This document shows positions 36,146 to 51,100 of a stretch of DNA of 64,000 bases, piece by piece; the stretch's first letter is position 1; every line of letters begins with the position of its first letter. The notes below the pieces were generated by a model. The model made no database searches, was not told where the DNA came from, and worked only from the letters and a program-made list of their open reading frames with translations. Made by a program: the position numbers and the translations under genes. Source of the DNA: Antedon bifida (lineage: Eukaryota; Echinodermata; Crinoidea; Comatulida; Antedonidae); NCBI GenBank assembly GCA_963402885.1, contig OY727095.1, positions 6,949,001 through 7,013,000 of the forward strand, written 5' to 3'.

Positions 36146-39100
36146 TCAGCTACAGATATCTGTTAATTGTTTAGATATGTCTTTTACATCCTGTCTGAAC
36201 CAATCTGGTAGTATCCCAGTTTCCTGCTTCAAGCCTTGTACTTTTGTCATACATTCTTGTAGCTGTGTTGTAAGTTTTCGCAACTTGTTTTCATCATCGT
36301 TACCTCTGTGTCTTTTTGCAGCTGGCTAAAGTTTAAAGGATTTGAGATAAAAGGAATAAATTAAACAAAAATACTTCTAAATCTAATTACAAATTTGTTG
36401 CTAGGCTTGTTTTGTAGGCCTAGCAGTAGCTGGTAAGCTAAGCTATATGCCTAGCCTGACGTTACTCATTAAAGGAAGGGACACCATGTTCAATAAACAT
36501 CATACTGGCACTACTGCTTCTAGAGGCATTCAGTATACGGTACAGAGCATTATTGTAGCATAGAAAGAGATAAACAAACACATGGGTTTATAATGGGTCA
36601 AAAAGCCCCTTAACCCTGCCACACTCTATCGAAAGAAGATGGATTGTGGCGATTCAAGGTAAATTCAACGTAAATTCATACAAACAATATTGTGTTTACA
36701 TTGAATTATAACAAATGAAAGTAATTTATACTGATGAGAGGTTTGTTTGTTTCCTTTTGAATTTTAAAAGACGGATGCTATACAGGAAAGAATAAATATA
36801 TTTATTTAATATTATATAATATTGTCTTGAATTGAGAGGTATACAGTCCATTTAGAAATTCCTTCCCATCTGTTTTCTAATACTGTGAACGTTTTGAATA
36901 TAAGAATATTTTGTACCAAAAAGTTTGAAGGTAAGTCAAAAGCACAAATTATTATTATTTTAATGCAACAGCAAGCACATATGACACAGCAATTACAGAA
37001 AGAAATCACAAGATTTTAAAAGTAAATCTAATGTGAGGCATACTGTGTGTGGTATGTAGAGTGCTAAGACAACTGTAGTGGGGGGGTTGGTCTACGGGAG
37101 TTCTAGCCCCTTGTCGGGAAGATCTTGGCGCCACCGCTGAACTGAGATTTGAACCCAATGGAGGATTATAAAGTCAAGTATAGGTTTATCAAGTTACACT
37201 AATTCATTAGACAGGATATTTTAACTCTGAAAAAATGAAATGAAAATGGATTGGTTTGTTTTATTACAGATGTCCGTAAAGTACCAATGTGCGGCTCATG
37301 ATGACAAACGCCTCGAGTTCTTTTGCATAACCTGCAAGAAATCACGATGTAAAGAATGTGAGTGTCAAAATAAACACGACGTTACACGACGAATGAATGC
37401 TGTAGACGTGTTTAATCAAAATGTAAGCGAGGCTTTTGAGAGAACCAAGGAGATCAAACAGAAACTAGAAGCTCAGTTTTATTCCTTTCTGGCAGACGAT
37501 AACAACTTCACGTTTCATTTGGATTTATGCAGAAAAGGAATAAAAGCTCACAAAGAGCGAATGACGCTACAGATCGACAAGCAAAACAAAGAATTATTGT
37601 TAGAACTTGAAAGACTAACAGGAAAACGAGATGAATACACACAAAGCAAGCTATATCAACTTGAAGCAAAATGAGACGAAGCAGCAACGATTATGACATC
37701 AATCTGTAACCTGACCAACAAACCAGAGACAACGGACAAACTTGCATTTCATAATGAACAAATTAACAACTTCACAACTGATATTGATCAAACACAACAT
37801 GGAATTATTCCAAGTTTTATTCCATTTACAAAGATTAATTTTGGAAAAGTGATGGTTGTCAATTCCAATGTCCGAGTCGATGAAAAGGAGGAATTAATTA
37901 CAGTCACAAAAGGGCAAGAATTCGTAGTGGCAGTAAAAGGTCCAGAAGAAGGCGCAGAAGAATTAACTGCCGCATTAAAGAGCTCATCTGGTGAAAAAGC
38001 TGACATTTTAATAGATCACCAAGGAAGTGGAGAGTACAAGATAACAAGTAGCTGTAAGGAGACTGGCAATTGGCAGATGGAGATCACAGTTGGAACATTT
38101 CCAATCAAAGGATCACCAGTAGACATCAAAGTGGAAAATCTGGGACTTATTCATACAATTGACGACATACAGGAACACAAAAAAGATACAGAGTTAGTGT
38201 CAGGTGTTGCAGTCAATTCAGATGGATATCTATTAGTATCAAGTAAAAGCAAAGATGTTTTGAAGTATACTAAATCAGGTTTGTATTCTGGTAAGATAGA
38301 AGTGTCACAAAACGCTAAAGTTTACAGACTACATCACATGGGCAATGGTCAGATAGTATACAGTGACCTTTCAGAAAAGTGTGTAGTGGTGACCGACGAG
38401 GAATTCCAAGAAAGGCGTTCAATCGGTCAAGGAATAATAAAGTATCCGGCAGGGGTGACAGTCAACCAAGAAACAAGAATACTGTATGTTGCAGATCGTA
38501 AAGCAGTAAGCGTTTTAAAATTCGACATTGATAACGGAGAGTTACTGGGTGAGATCGGACTTAAATCTCCTAAAAAAGATAGACCGATAGAGCCTCATGA
38601 TGTCACTATGAATAAACACGGTCATGTTTTTGTCACAGACAACTTCGATTGTAGAATCCTGAAGTTTGATGATGATGATAAGATGACAATTTTTATTGAC
38701 AAAGGCAAGGTAAGGAGGCCCTTTGGCGTAGCCGTAGACAAGAATGAGAATTTACTCGTAGCATGTCACAAGAAACTACAGTTATTTGATAAAAACGGTG
38801 ATTATTTAAAAAGAATAGATGGCATAGATGACGAGTTAGATATTCCGTGCGAAATCAGCTTTATTCCTGGAAGACAAAGAAAAGTAGCGGTAGTGAACTA
38901 TCTAGGAAACAATATTAAAATATTTAATTATTAAATCAAGATCGTTTGAATTTGAAATAAGCCTGATGGTTTAGAGCTATGAACAGCAGGCTAATAATCT
39001 GGAAGAATTACATTTTGTTCTCGTATTTACCTTATAGTACTGTATAAAATACATTTTACATCAGAATAGCGCAAAACATCTGACCAATTAATTAGTTTAT

Positions 39101-42100
39101 TGTATTAGTATACTGTGAGCCCAGTATAATAAAATATAATAAAATATATTACGCTCCATGTGGCTATGCGTCAATCAATATGCGCGTAGCCACGTGGAGT
39201 GTCGTGAAAACGAAACACCAAGGTTTGGTTTAATTTGCCGTAGTAGCCGGAGCAGGTGTTAGGGACTCTAAGTCTGCAAGTTCCAACATATGCATAAAAA
39301 AAATATGACATTTGTAGAACAAAACTTGAAAAAAATGACCTTCGAAAAATTATTACACACAATTGGATAAGAATAATGTCTTTTGAAATATGACTAAGCT
39401 GAAACAGTTGAGATTGTGAAGAATGACACCCCTGGAAATCCAGGGGTGCATAATAGTTGAATGACATGCAGCATCAAAATATAAATATTTACACAATGTA
39501 ATCATGATTTTTATATAAGAAGACAAGTCATTATTATACTTACACTAGGGAAATAAAAAAAATAAATAAAAGTATATATATTATCAATATTCTGCAGCTG
39601 TTATATATACAGTATATTTTTTTTTCTGGCTGTTTTACTTTATTGTTTTGATATATCTTTTATGTTGTAGTATCTCCAAGTTGAGCCAGCCACTGAGATA
39701 CCTACAGCATTGTCATTTTTGCAGTAATTTGCCTTTGGATTTATATTTTGCATTCAATGCATATTATTATTAGGATTAAACTTTAGATGCCGAGTTGGCA
39801 TTGAATTTAAAACCAATTTATATCAACTGTACATTGTTCATAATGTTAAGGGTGTTACACGTTGATATCAAATCAAAAATAAATATATCATGAAATTACA
39901 TGTGGCCTAATGGAAGGGTGTCTGCAAATGAATAAGGGTGAGTTGGTGTGTGACTTTATCCACTTTCACAGATTTCAATTGGATGGGAGACGATCTAGCT
40001 GTATATACCTGAGAGTGATGGTGTAATGATAATATCGGACTAGCATGTGATAGGCATGTGTTCGAGGTTATTTGTACCATACTAATTGCATCCTTAGGCA
40101 AGATGCTTCACTCCTATTGCCTCATCCTTTAGATAGGACGTAAAGTCGTTGGTCCTGTGTACATATAGTACACGTTAAAGGACTTAGTTAAAGGTCTCTT
40201 TGTGTGCTGATCTGATAGGTACTGCACTGCTGGCTGTTGTGGGTCCGCAGAGGGCCTAATCCAAATTTCCTCAGTTTCCAATTCAGTTTGAGGACCAGAA
40301 TAAATTCCATTACATTTATGTTATTATGTTTATAATTATACAAAGCATGCACATCTTGTATTGAGAAGCTTACCTCAATATTTTCATACTCTGTTGTAGT
40401 AGTTTTCATTGGAACATACACTTCTTGTTTCTTGATAAGTTCTTTCTGTTGCTCCAGTCTTGTTATTTCTGTTTGTCTGTCATCAGAACATGCGTGTGGT
40501 GTCTGTAAATGATACATTTAGTGTTTTTACATTAACTATTAATACAATTTTAGCTGAATTTATACTTTCCAGTTTGTTGGACTTTACCACACCCAAATAA
40601 ATCATTTTTTATTGGCCTACAGAAATTAAATTCAAGATGGTTAGTAGTGACTGATTAAAAGTTTTCTTTAGAACAAAAAAAAAATGAATGTTCAGTTTAT
40701 CTTTCAAATACGCACGGTTTGGTGGCTTAACTCAACACAAAGAGATTTTTAGGTGTGGTTCCCACTGAAATGCAACGACGTAACGACGCAAAGTGCTGTA
40801 TTGCGTAATCATGCGTGGGAACTGACGACGACGAAAACATCAACACAGTACTGCAAACATTGCTACGGGGAAATCAAATCAGTTTGATTTCTGGCAACGA
40901 CGCACGGCAAAAGAACACTGGAAAACATAGTACAGTGCATACTCAAAAGTACACGGGGTGAACTAACGTTGACGTGCAAAAAGCAGGTTTGATTTCACAC
41001 AGGCAGGGGCAAACACAATTATTGGAAGGGCATTTTCTTACATTGCATCGTTTACGTTGCGTTGCGTGTTAGTGGGAACCACGCTTTAGAGAAGATCAAA
41101 GTTGTGTATGTGACATTAAGTTCACTGCACTTTGAGACAATGTTAAGCATATAAATCTATTATTAGGTAACCATTACCTGTTGAAGAAACTGAACAGTGG
41201 CTGCCTGGGTACTATCATCCACTAGACTATCTGTCACTATAGATTCATACACAGTTTCCTAAAAATAGAAAACCAAATTGAATATTGTTCACCAGAGTAT
41301 AAACATTGTAGGAATTTTTACATCTTTGTATTGAGAATTAAGCTCTGTCTACACTATCAATGTTTATTGATGCTTATGTTAATCTTTACCTTATGGAATT
41401 CACACCAAAATAGTCAACTCTACATAAAATAAATCATTAACACTTGAAATTATATCAATCAATCAATAGCCTATTAATTCACTCAAATCAATAAATCAAT
41501 CATCCTTTCCAAGCTTTAAACAAAAGAAAAATTTGTTCTGCAAACAATAATCAAAATGAAGGAATAATAATTAAATAAACCAATGACAAACCTCGGCAAA
41601 GTCACTGAATACTGAGAGGGCCTGCTGATGTACAACATAGCAAGCGTCAGCAAGAAGAGAGGAGAATAGACTAGATATCCTGGATGTGATGTCATCAATT
41701 ATGACATCATCTGCAATGACATCATCAACCTACAGGACAACAACAACTTAATTTTAAAATGATTTGAAATTTAGAGCCATGCCATATTAAAGCAGCAAGG
41801 AACATTTAAATCAAAATTAAGTTCTTTAGTCTGAGAGCTATATACAAATCTAGTATATTACTCTAGCATATCCAAATACATCTTAAGCTCTGTCTACACT
41901 ATAAACCTAGTTTGACAAAAAAAGTGTGATGTGCACAAATATTGATAGTGAAATAGTGATATGACATCATGTCCATATCAAATTTATTTGTCACATAAAG
42001 TTTGATAGTGTAGACAGAGCTTTAAAATAGTACAGTATTATATTATTTGAATACATACAACAACAAGAAAAGATATTAATTCATTCAAGCATGTGAATTT

Positions 42101-45100
42101 GGTTAAAAATTACCTGATTTTGAGTTTTAAATGTAAGTTTACCCATCTTACTAAGAAAGTCAACAACAGTCAACAATACATCACTGCTAACGTCAGCATG
42201 AATGACCTGGTTTAAATGATTGAGAACCTAAAAAAAAATTACATGAGCCCTGTAAGTTTGTTGTGTGTTCTTAAACTCTGTCTACACTATTAAACTTTGT
42301 GTGACAAAAAAATGTGCCCATATATGGACATGATGATGTCATATCATTACCATATTTGGGCATATCGCTACCATATATGGGCAAAACATGTTTTTTGTCA
42401 CATAAAGTTTGATAGTGTAGACAGAGCTTTAATGGAAAACAAATTGATAAGTACAATTTTGGTACGGTAAAGCATATTGAACATTTTTATTATTACACAT
42501 ATTTTATTCATAGACACATCTTGTAAAGGAAAACTTATTTTTGTCCTTACAATCTTACATTTTTTAATAAACAAAACTAACAATACAGAATAAGACAAGA
42601 GTACCTTTATAAGAATATCATTAGTAAACTGGCCAAGTAGGTATGAAGATAAATGAATGAGTAATATCAGAAAAATGTGATCCTTTATGCTTTCAATATC
42701 CAAGATGAACCACAACCGTTCCACATTTTGTAAAACACTTGAATGCTTAGACTCACAATGCTGGTAAATGTTGCCAAGTGCTGCAACATGGGGACACTAT
42801 AAAAAAGGAAACATCAATCAATACATTTGGAAAGACAATATACGCTAACTTTTCTTAGATTTAGAAGACTCATAATCATAAAAAAAGTGCTGCAACATGG
42901 GGACACTATAAAAAAGAAACATCACTCAATACTTTGGAAAGACAATAAATGCCAACTTTTCATAGATTTTGTGTCTACCCAAGCTTCCTTCAATTGTAAA
43001 ATGACTGGAACCCAATGTAGGAGTTCTTACAGCCATGTAAAAATGTTTTAAATTAAATTAGATTTTAAATCTTCACGTAGGATGAGTTAGCTAGGCTATT
43101 CCAACAAAGGCTGCATGAATGTATGTTCAAATTCAGAGATAAAGATAATGTATGCCATGAGGTCACAGCTTTAAGATTGTTTAGTGACTTACATGATTTT
43201 TATTATATTTTACTCATTTTAGTTTTATCTATAACTATGTATCTTTACCACTCAAAAGGACATTTGTAATGTGGATTTAGTGCAAGGTATAACAAATTAC
43301 AATGAACGCTGTGTAGTAGATGGAACACTGTGTAGTAGATGGGACGCTGTGTAGTAGATGGGACGCAGTGTAGTAGATGGGACGCAGTGTAGTAGATGGA
43401 ACGCAGTGTAGTAGATGGAACGCAGTGTAGTAGATGGAACGCAGTGTAGTAGATGGGACGCAGTGTAGTAGATGGAATGCAGTGTAGTAGATGGATCACT
43501 GTGTAGTAGATGGGACGCAGTGTAGTAGATGGAATGCAGTGTAGTAGATGGAATGCAGTGTAGTAGATGGAATGTAGTGTAGTAGATGGGACGCAGTGTA
43601 GTAGATGGAACGCAGTGTAGTAGATGGAATGCAGTGTAGTAGATGGAACGCAGTGTAGTAGATGGAATGCAGTGTAGTAGATTGAACATAGCGACAAATT
43701 TGTCGGACTTTTTTTGTTGTTGCTCTTTACACCAAGTAGAAGTAACAAATGTATAAAAAACATTTGTACTTAATTATTTAACAGTTAAACCATATATTCC
43801 ATGAACAAATAATAAAACCCCTAATGTAACTAACAGAGAAATAAAGAAAGTATTGGGGAAACACTTAATAAACCATATATAGAGAAACATCTAAAAATAG
43901 AAAAAGAAATTGAGAAATTGATCATTTTGTTGATTCATTTGACAAATATAAATTTATTGCGCAGTAATTAAATACAATCAAGTAAAACATACGCGGCCAT
44001 AGGAAGTATTTAATCAAGTCATCAGGAAATTAATTCTTAATTTACAAGTTACAGGATTTATATTTTCGTTAAAGAACAGATTCAGACGACAAAGAAAGCA
44101 GTGAACACTCACTAGTTCATAAACATCAGTCAGTGTTTTGAGGTTTGTATCTAGAAGCCATTCTGTGATTCTCTTGTTGCAAGTGCTAATGACATCATCA
44201 CGTATAGTTTGCCGAGTTTCAACTGTAAAAACTGACAAAGGAAGACGGCTCCATAAAGATGTATGCTCTGATGGTGGATACTCTGTCACTAGTTGGGCCT
44301 AAACAAAACAATATAAACTTAATTTAATATGTACAGTACAATTAATAATGCATTTTAATTTAGAGATGGCCCATTTAACCCTCTGGGCTAAAATTTAAAG
44401 ATGGTTGGTTAATCATTAACATTCTGCAGTATGCTTTAACATTACTCTGTGACTACAAACATTACACGCATGTTTTAAAGCTCTGTCTACACTATTAAAC
44501 TTTATGTGATGTGCCCATATATGGACATTATGATGTGATATCACAACCATATTTAAGCATATCACTATCATATTTAAGCATATCACTACCATATTTAAGC
44601 ATGTCACTAACATAACACTTATTTTGTCAAACTAGTTTGATAGTGTAGACAGATCTTTAAGAAGTGATGCACTATGTTTAGCTTTAACATAGATTTAATT
44701 AACTAGACTTTAATAAACTACTGCATTCCTTTTAATTTAGATGAATTGTCTAGAATTACAGGTGTACAAAGAGAAAATCTAAATAACATTTTGTAAAGCT
44801 AAAATTATAAAGTGTACTTTATCTTGTTTTTCACAAAACGCATGTTTTTTATCAAACCACTACATGTTTAATGTCACTTTGTGAAGTCACTAATAATTTA
44901 TGTGTTTTTCTCTTGATAAATTGTTGGGTGTTTGTGCCCTAGCTACGAATAGGAATAGGAATACAATAATACATAACAAAGTGCAATAAATACAATTACA
45001 ATACTAGTCTAAGTGTAAAAAATTGTAATGTGCCAAAATATGGTAGTGATATGACCAAATATGGTAGTGATATGACATCATCATGTCCATATAATTATGG

Positions 45101-48100
45101 GTACATCACATTTGTTTGTCACATAAAGTTTGATAGTGTAAACAGAGCTTTATACATTGAAAACAAAAGCATGCATTTAAAAAATCTGAAGACATATGCT
45201 AAACATGTTTAATTTCAACAGCTATTCACAGATTGCAGGGCAAAGCAGTTTGACTGCAACATCAGCCCCATGAGATGTGTTCTTATTAACTTTCTAAGCC
45301 CCTATGGTACAGATAGATACAATCTAAACAAGGGGAAATCAATTGAAATACTCCAACTAAGGTGGTACTGACTTATCTTTGTGAAATCAAGATAAACCCA
45401 TCAAATAGGATTATATATAATATAACGCATTATCATTTGTTGCCAAAATTCTGTCCACAAGTTCAACGAATTGTTGAAATGCTTTGTAACATTGAATATT
45501 ATAACACGTAATACTTCATATATCTCCAATCATTGCGATTGAGTTTGCACAGGAAAAGATCTGTCATACATGAACACATATGTTAGTCGCCTGTTAGTCG
45601 GCCAGGTAAAATTAAAACACCATAGAGGGCGCATTATAAAATTTTCTTGTAATCATAAACTAATTAATAAATGTACATAAACAAATTCTTTAATATTATT
45701 TTGATGAATGGATGTTATTGAGAAGCGTCACTTTGTTTCCGAGCAATTTACTGATATCAGAGAAATGTAGTTAGGAAGGAAATAATATGAACCCAATACA
45801 CCTGTAAACTCTGGTTTAAAATACCAATGGTTGCCTTGCAACAGGTGTATGATAACAGCCAAATTCTCACACATATTAAGTGATTTTTTAGGAGAATTAA
45901 CAAAATTTCTAAAAACTAGTTTTATATTTAATTGGGCAATCCGAATTAAGTAAAGTTAGTAAAACTTATAGATTGTAGAGAAAGTAAAATTAATAAGAAA
46001 GTCAAATAAAGCCATGTAAATGCAGTCATAAACTTATTTCGCATACATAGCATTTAATAAATTAATTGTGTTTTAATACTGAATAAGATTTTGAAATAGA
46101 ATTTAGGAATTACTATTAAAGAAACTACTATAAAAATCTATAAAAACAGCATTGAAACTTATGCTAAAAACATATAGATAAATAGTTCTACTACTGTAGA
46201 TAAATTCCATGACAGGTCATAAGTGTGTTGTCTAGAGGGTCTAGATAATGTAACATTTATAGGTTCAAGCTAAGTCCTGGGAAAACAACAAAACAAGGAT
46301 ACTATGGGCCTGTTAAGATGATAGATATGATTTACAAAACAAATTATTATCACATTCTTGCAAGAGCATTTGCAACCTTTTAAACATATATTTGCAGATA
46401 ATATAAACAGTAAGTCACTCAGATAGATAGCAAGACCCTGATTAATGTGTTTAGAAATAAACTTTTACCAAGTGAGGTGAAAAAGGTAGATTGAATGTAA
46501 ACAATGATTTGATGTAAAATTGTAACATTCATTTGTGATTTATTATAAACATCCTGAAAATGATTAATCACCTAAATTAGTGATGGTTAGTGATGGATCC
46601 AGGATTATAAAATGGGAGAAGGGGAGGATTATGTGTAACTTAAAAAGATGTATTTTATGTGGCATTAAAATGGTATATTTAAAAAAAAAATTGAAAAAAA
46701 AAAAATGTTGTTGGGACAATATATCTTTGACCAAGTCTCCTATCTTTTTTGTAATTTTTGGAAATCTGCAATCCACCTAATTAATTTCGCTCAATACGGT
46801 AGAACTCTGTCCTTTGTGCCACACCGGGTTAGGGGAAAATTTGCCTTGAAACAGACAATCTATGGCTAAAGCTCTGTCTACACTCTTAAATTAGTTTGAC
46901 AAAAAAAGTGTGATGTGCCCAAATATGGTAGTGATATGACATCATCATGTCCATATATGGGAACATCACATTTTTTGTCACATAAAGTTTGATAGTGTAG
47001 ACAGAGATTTAGTTTCCGCCCTAACCTAGCTCAGTGAAATATAACGATCTGAACCAAACTATACACACTCACCAGATGATCATCTCTCATAAAGTTTACC
47101 AACCGTCCAACCAACATCATTAAATGTGTACACTGTACATTGTGGTAGCCAGCAGGGACTTTACTAAGGATTTGGACCAAGCCTTTTACATGCGCATTAC
47201 AAACTTCAGCAGTTCCATATCTAGAACATAAATAAAAAATAATAAAAAATTACTGCCCCTGAATAGGGGTTCTACTTTCTTGAAAAAAAAAGTTATTTAC
47301 CTTGCAAGAAAACACCACACATCCATTGAAACCATGGCAACATGAGTTTGTGTATTCAGACACCATTTTAGAAGGACACCCTCTACAATGTGAAAATGCT
47401 TTGCTTGAATGGATGCGATGTAAGCACTGGTATAAGTGACAAGGTACTGATGAAAGCTGATGGGTTCCAGAGGTTTACCAACACACCTCACTCCAGGTAA
47501 CTGTACCGGTAGGCTCAGCTCTGGATAACCTGAAGAAAAAGTATTAAGCTCTGTCTACACTATCAAACTTTATGTTACAAAAAAAATGTGATGTGCCCAT
47601 ATATGGACATGATGATGTCATATCACTACCATATTATTTAGGCATATCACTACCATAATTGGGCACATCAAACTTTTTGTGTAAAAATAGTTTGATAGTG
47701 TAGAGCTTTAGTCTACATACTGTGGTTATATAGACTTGTATGTGTGTGTTTTAAAAGTTTATTGAACACTAAAGATTTCACTCAAAAATTTATAAAACAA
47801 GAAGTTCTAATGAAAGGAGACAGCAAGGTAAATCGGTGATCGATATCGATATTTAATGAGTTATATATAAAATACTTACATGCAGAGACTGATGCAAACA
47901 GGGCTTCTAGGATACTGTTTCTAGGCTCAGTGTGAGATTCTTGTTCTGAGGCTAGCCATAGATCTTGTGTCTCATTATTACATGACGGTAACTGCTTCAT
48001 AATGGCTATCAATAGCAAACACTGTGCAAACTCACTTTCGACACTGCAGTCTATGTGAAGTGAAAAGAATATGTCATGCTTTACTTAAAAGCATCAACTT

Positions 48101-51100
48101 TGGTGTGTACGCATTTTATAACTTGCATATATTCATTTAAATACATTAATAATATTAAAGATGTACAAAAACAAAATAAATGGTTAATTTTAACCAAAAA
48201 CTCATTGTCTGACAATTAAAGTATTTTTTGAATTACATTTTTTTTTCAGATAAATAAAAAAATTTTCGATACACTTTTTGGTCATCAAATTAGTCATTAA
48301 ATCTACCCACCGTTTTCATGTATTGTGACAATTTCACACAAATGCTTTTCATTACAAAGTAACTGCAAGATAGGCTCTGTGCAGACTAATAAAGAAGTCT
48401 TTAAACATTCATGTGACTGTTCAGTTAATTCTGGTGCCTTGAGGCTAGGTGGGCTTTTACTATGGAAACAGAAAACAAACATAAATTGTTAAAAAATATT
48501 TAGTGTTTTGTAGTGACTTTATACAGGTCACCGATACTAGTATATCCGAAACATACCAAAATAGGTCTATTTTTACCAACAAAAAATTAACTAATTAAAT
48601 TTTCTTTCTAAAGTTAGCTGTTTGTTTTGTTGCTTCAATAGCTATATATTTGTCAAAGTGTTTTCTTTCACCTGTAAAACAACAGCAACATCTGGTAGAG
48701 TGACGTAAGTTTCAACATGGCCAGCTGTCCATACTCCTTCAACAGGTGTACTAGCATCTTAGCTGACAGATGACAAATCTTAAGATTTCGTTGGAAGGAT
48801 TTCTCATCACCAGACGAAGCAGCATTAGCAGTACTGGAGGTGGTACCAGATGCAGTACCAGAGGAAGTATCGGAATCAGAACCAGACTGTTGCAGCTTTG
48901 GAGCTTGCTCTAAACAAGTCTCAAAGCTTTCTTGTATGTGCTTGCAAAGAGAGCTTACAAACTTTGAAACCTGATGGAAATAAAATGAATTATTACTCTT
49001 AAGCTCTGTCTACACTATCAAACTTTATGTGACAAAAAAATGTATCCATATATGGACATGATGATGTCATATCACTACCATATTTGGGCACATCACACTT
49101 TATTGTGGAGGTCTTTGACTCAGCTTAACTTGGAACAAAATAACTTAGAGGAAGTCATCTCAATTCTAGAGGATAAAGTATGGCTAGTTAGTACACATTT
49201 ATCTATCAGAATATTTTAAAACTTTTTATTTGTTTAATACAGATATTGTGATTGTACATACCATGTCTAAGCCTTCCTTTAAAGGAAGTTTGTGACCAGT
49301 AAATTATTGCAGATAAATCTTAAACCAGAAAAAAAGGTTTGATTGAAAAAGGTACATTTTGATTAGATTTTGTAGAACACTTACATCTAGTTTATGTTGC
49401 ATATACTCTTTGTGCTTTGTGATAATTTTGACAAGAAATTTCCAAGTAGAAACCATCAATGCTAAGTCCATCTTACTTATTATACAGCAAACATCATGAA
49501 AAACACCACACACTAACAAGAGAAACAAACTTAAAATATTATATTTAATGATAACATTAAAGCTTCAAGGTGGGCTGAAGAAGTTTAAGGTTAGGGTTCC
49601 CATCCACCTTCACCAGGCACTTACCAAAAATTGGTCACTCTGATTTTCTCAAAACAAGGCTGTAGTGAGGCAAAGATGCTTTAAATATAATTATTAATAT
49701 AAAATATGACGATCTGTCCTGGGGAATTGAGGTGGGTGGTGAAAATTGAAAATGTCATGCCTCATGCTGGTACGGCTTAGCAAAGAAAATTCTATGGCGA
49801 TGATAATAATATAGATGATGACAGAATACAACAATCAGTTATATTTGGCATGACACTTTAATTTTACTCTATCATGTGACCTTTGACATTACCTTCTGTA
49901 AAACACTTGATACAATCATTTGGTGTCTCTGACGTCAGTGGTAGAAATTCCATCAACGAGATAAGCGACTTCTGCAGCTGATGAGCTTTCTTAAACAGCG
50001 CCATCAAGTGTTCGGACACACATTGGAAAAGTTCTCCATACAGTGAGTTACTGACCTACATAAAGTTTAAATAATTCATTGAATGATAACAAATTATTGA
50101 TATGAGTTCTTGTTTAGCAGACAACTATTCCAAAACTGTAAAATCTTGGGCTGGCCAAAATACAGTATTTGTGGTCTGGTACTATGCATTTAATCTAAAT
50201 GACAGAAATGATTTTTCAGTCTGCTTTTGGAAGCGTTGACAATTATATATATTCCAAATGTATGGCTAAATTTTAATAAATTAGAGGGTTAAAATGATTA
50301 TAAAATGCATGCTTCAATTGCAGGAACGCAAGGTGTTTTTAATTCAAATGCATGCCTTAATTTTAGGAACTTCAGTGATCTTATAATTCAAATGTATGCT
50401 TTAATTTCAGGAACTTAAGGTGTTTTTCATTCAAATGCATGCCTTAATTTAAGAGCTTCAGTGGCTTATAATTCAATTAATGTATACCTTAATTTCATAC
50501 CTTACAATGTTCAAAAGACTGTTTGATAATATGTACAGCAGATGGAGGAAGAGATGAAACATGTTCAAACTTGACATCTGGTAACTTACAGACATGATTC
50601 ACATACACTAGTAAAGTGTCTACAATATCCATCAATACCTATCAAGAGAAAACAAATATAAAATCTTGAAAATGAGGCCTAGATGAATAATTGAATAATA
50701 AAGAATTGGAAAATGTAATATGCCATATTTAAGTAGAATTTTGTTTATGGAATAAATAAATATATAAATATATATATATAAATAAATCTTCAGTTCTGTC
50801 TACAATATCAAATTTTATTTGACAAAAAAATGTGATGTGCCTATATATGGACATCATAATGTCATATCACTACCATATTTGGGCACATCACACTTTTTTT
50901 TGGTCAAACTAGCTTGATAGGGTAGACAGAGCTTTTGTTTCCTGCAATAATGATTCAACAATAATGACTACTTTTTTATTCTCTTTCAATAACTTTTTTT
51001 GACAGAGTAATAATTAATCTTGTATACATGGTTTAGACAAAGGGATTTATCTTTGTTTATGTTTATCAAAAAGAGTATTACAGTTGAAAATTAAATGGTA

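Larger units (their letters stand above)
38935..40373. other. Remainder of the last FIRRM intron
   Basis: Holds a partial relative of the 34741 fold-back element (39152-39270), repeat family R copy 2 (39626-39746) and a SINE-like unit (39900-40205). No exon was seen. Confidence 0.6.

Noticed and set aside
35931..36329. Plus-strand frame of 132 codons
   Set aside because: Mostly antisense to the last FIRRM exon, which matches a known family.
37240..37269. Upstream ATG extending the nested B-box gene by ten codons
   Set aside because: It lies before the splice acceptor TTATTACAG; the paralogue starts directly after the equivalent acceptor.
43245..43763. Minus-strand frames of 130 and 172 codons
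   Set aside because: Read-through of the 19-bp minisatellite within a FIRRM intron.
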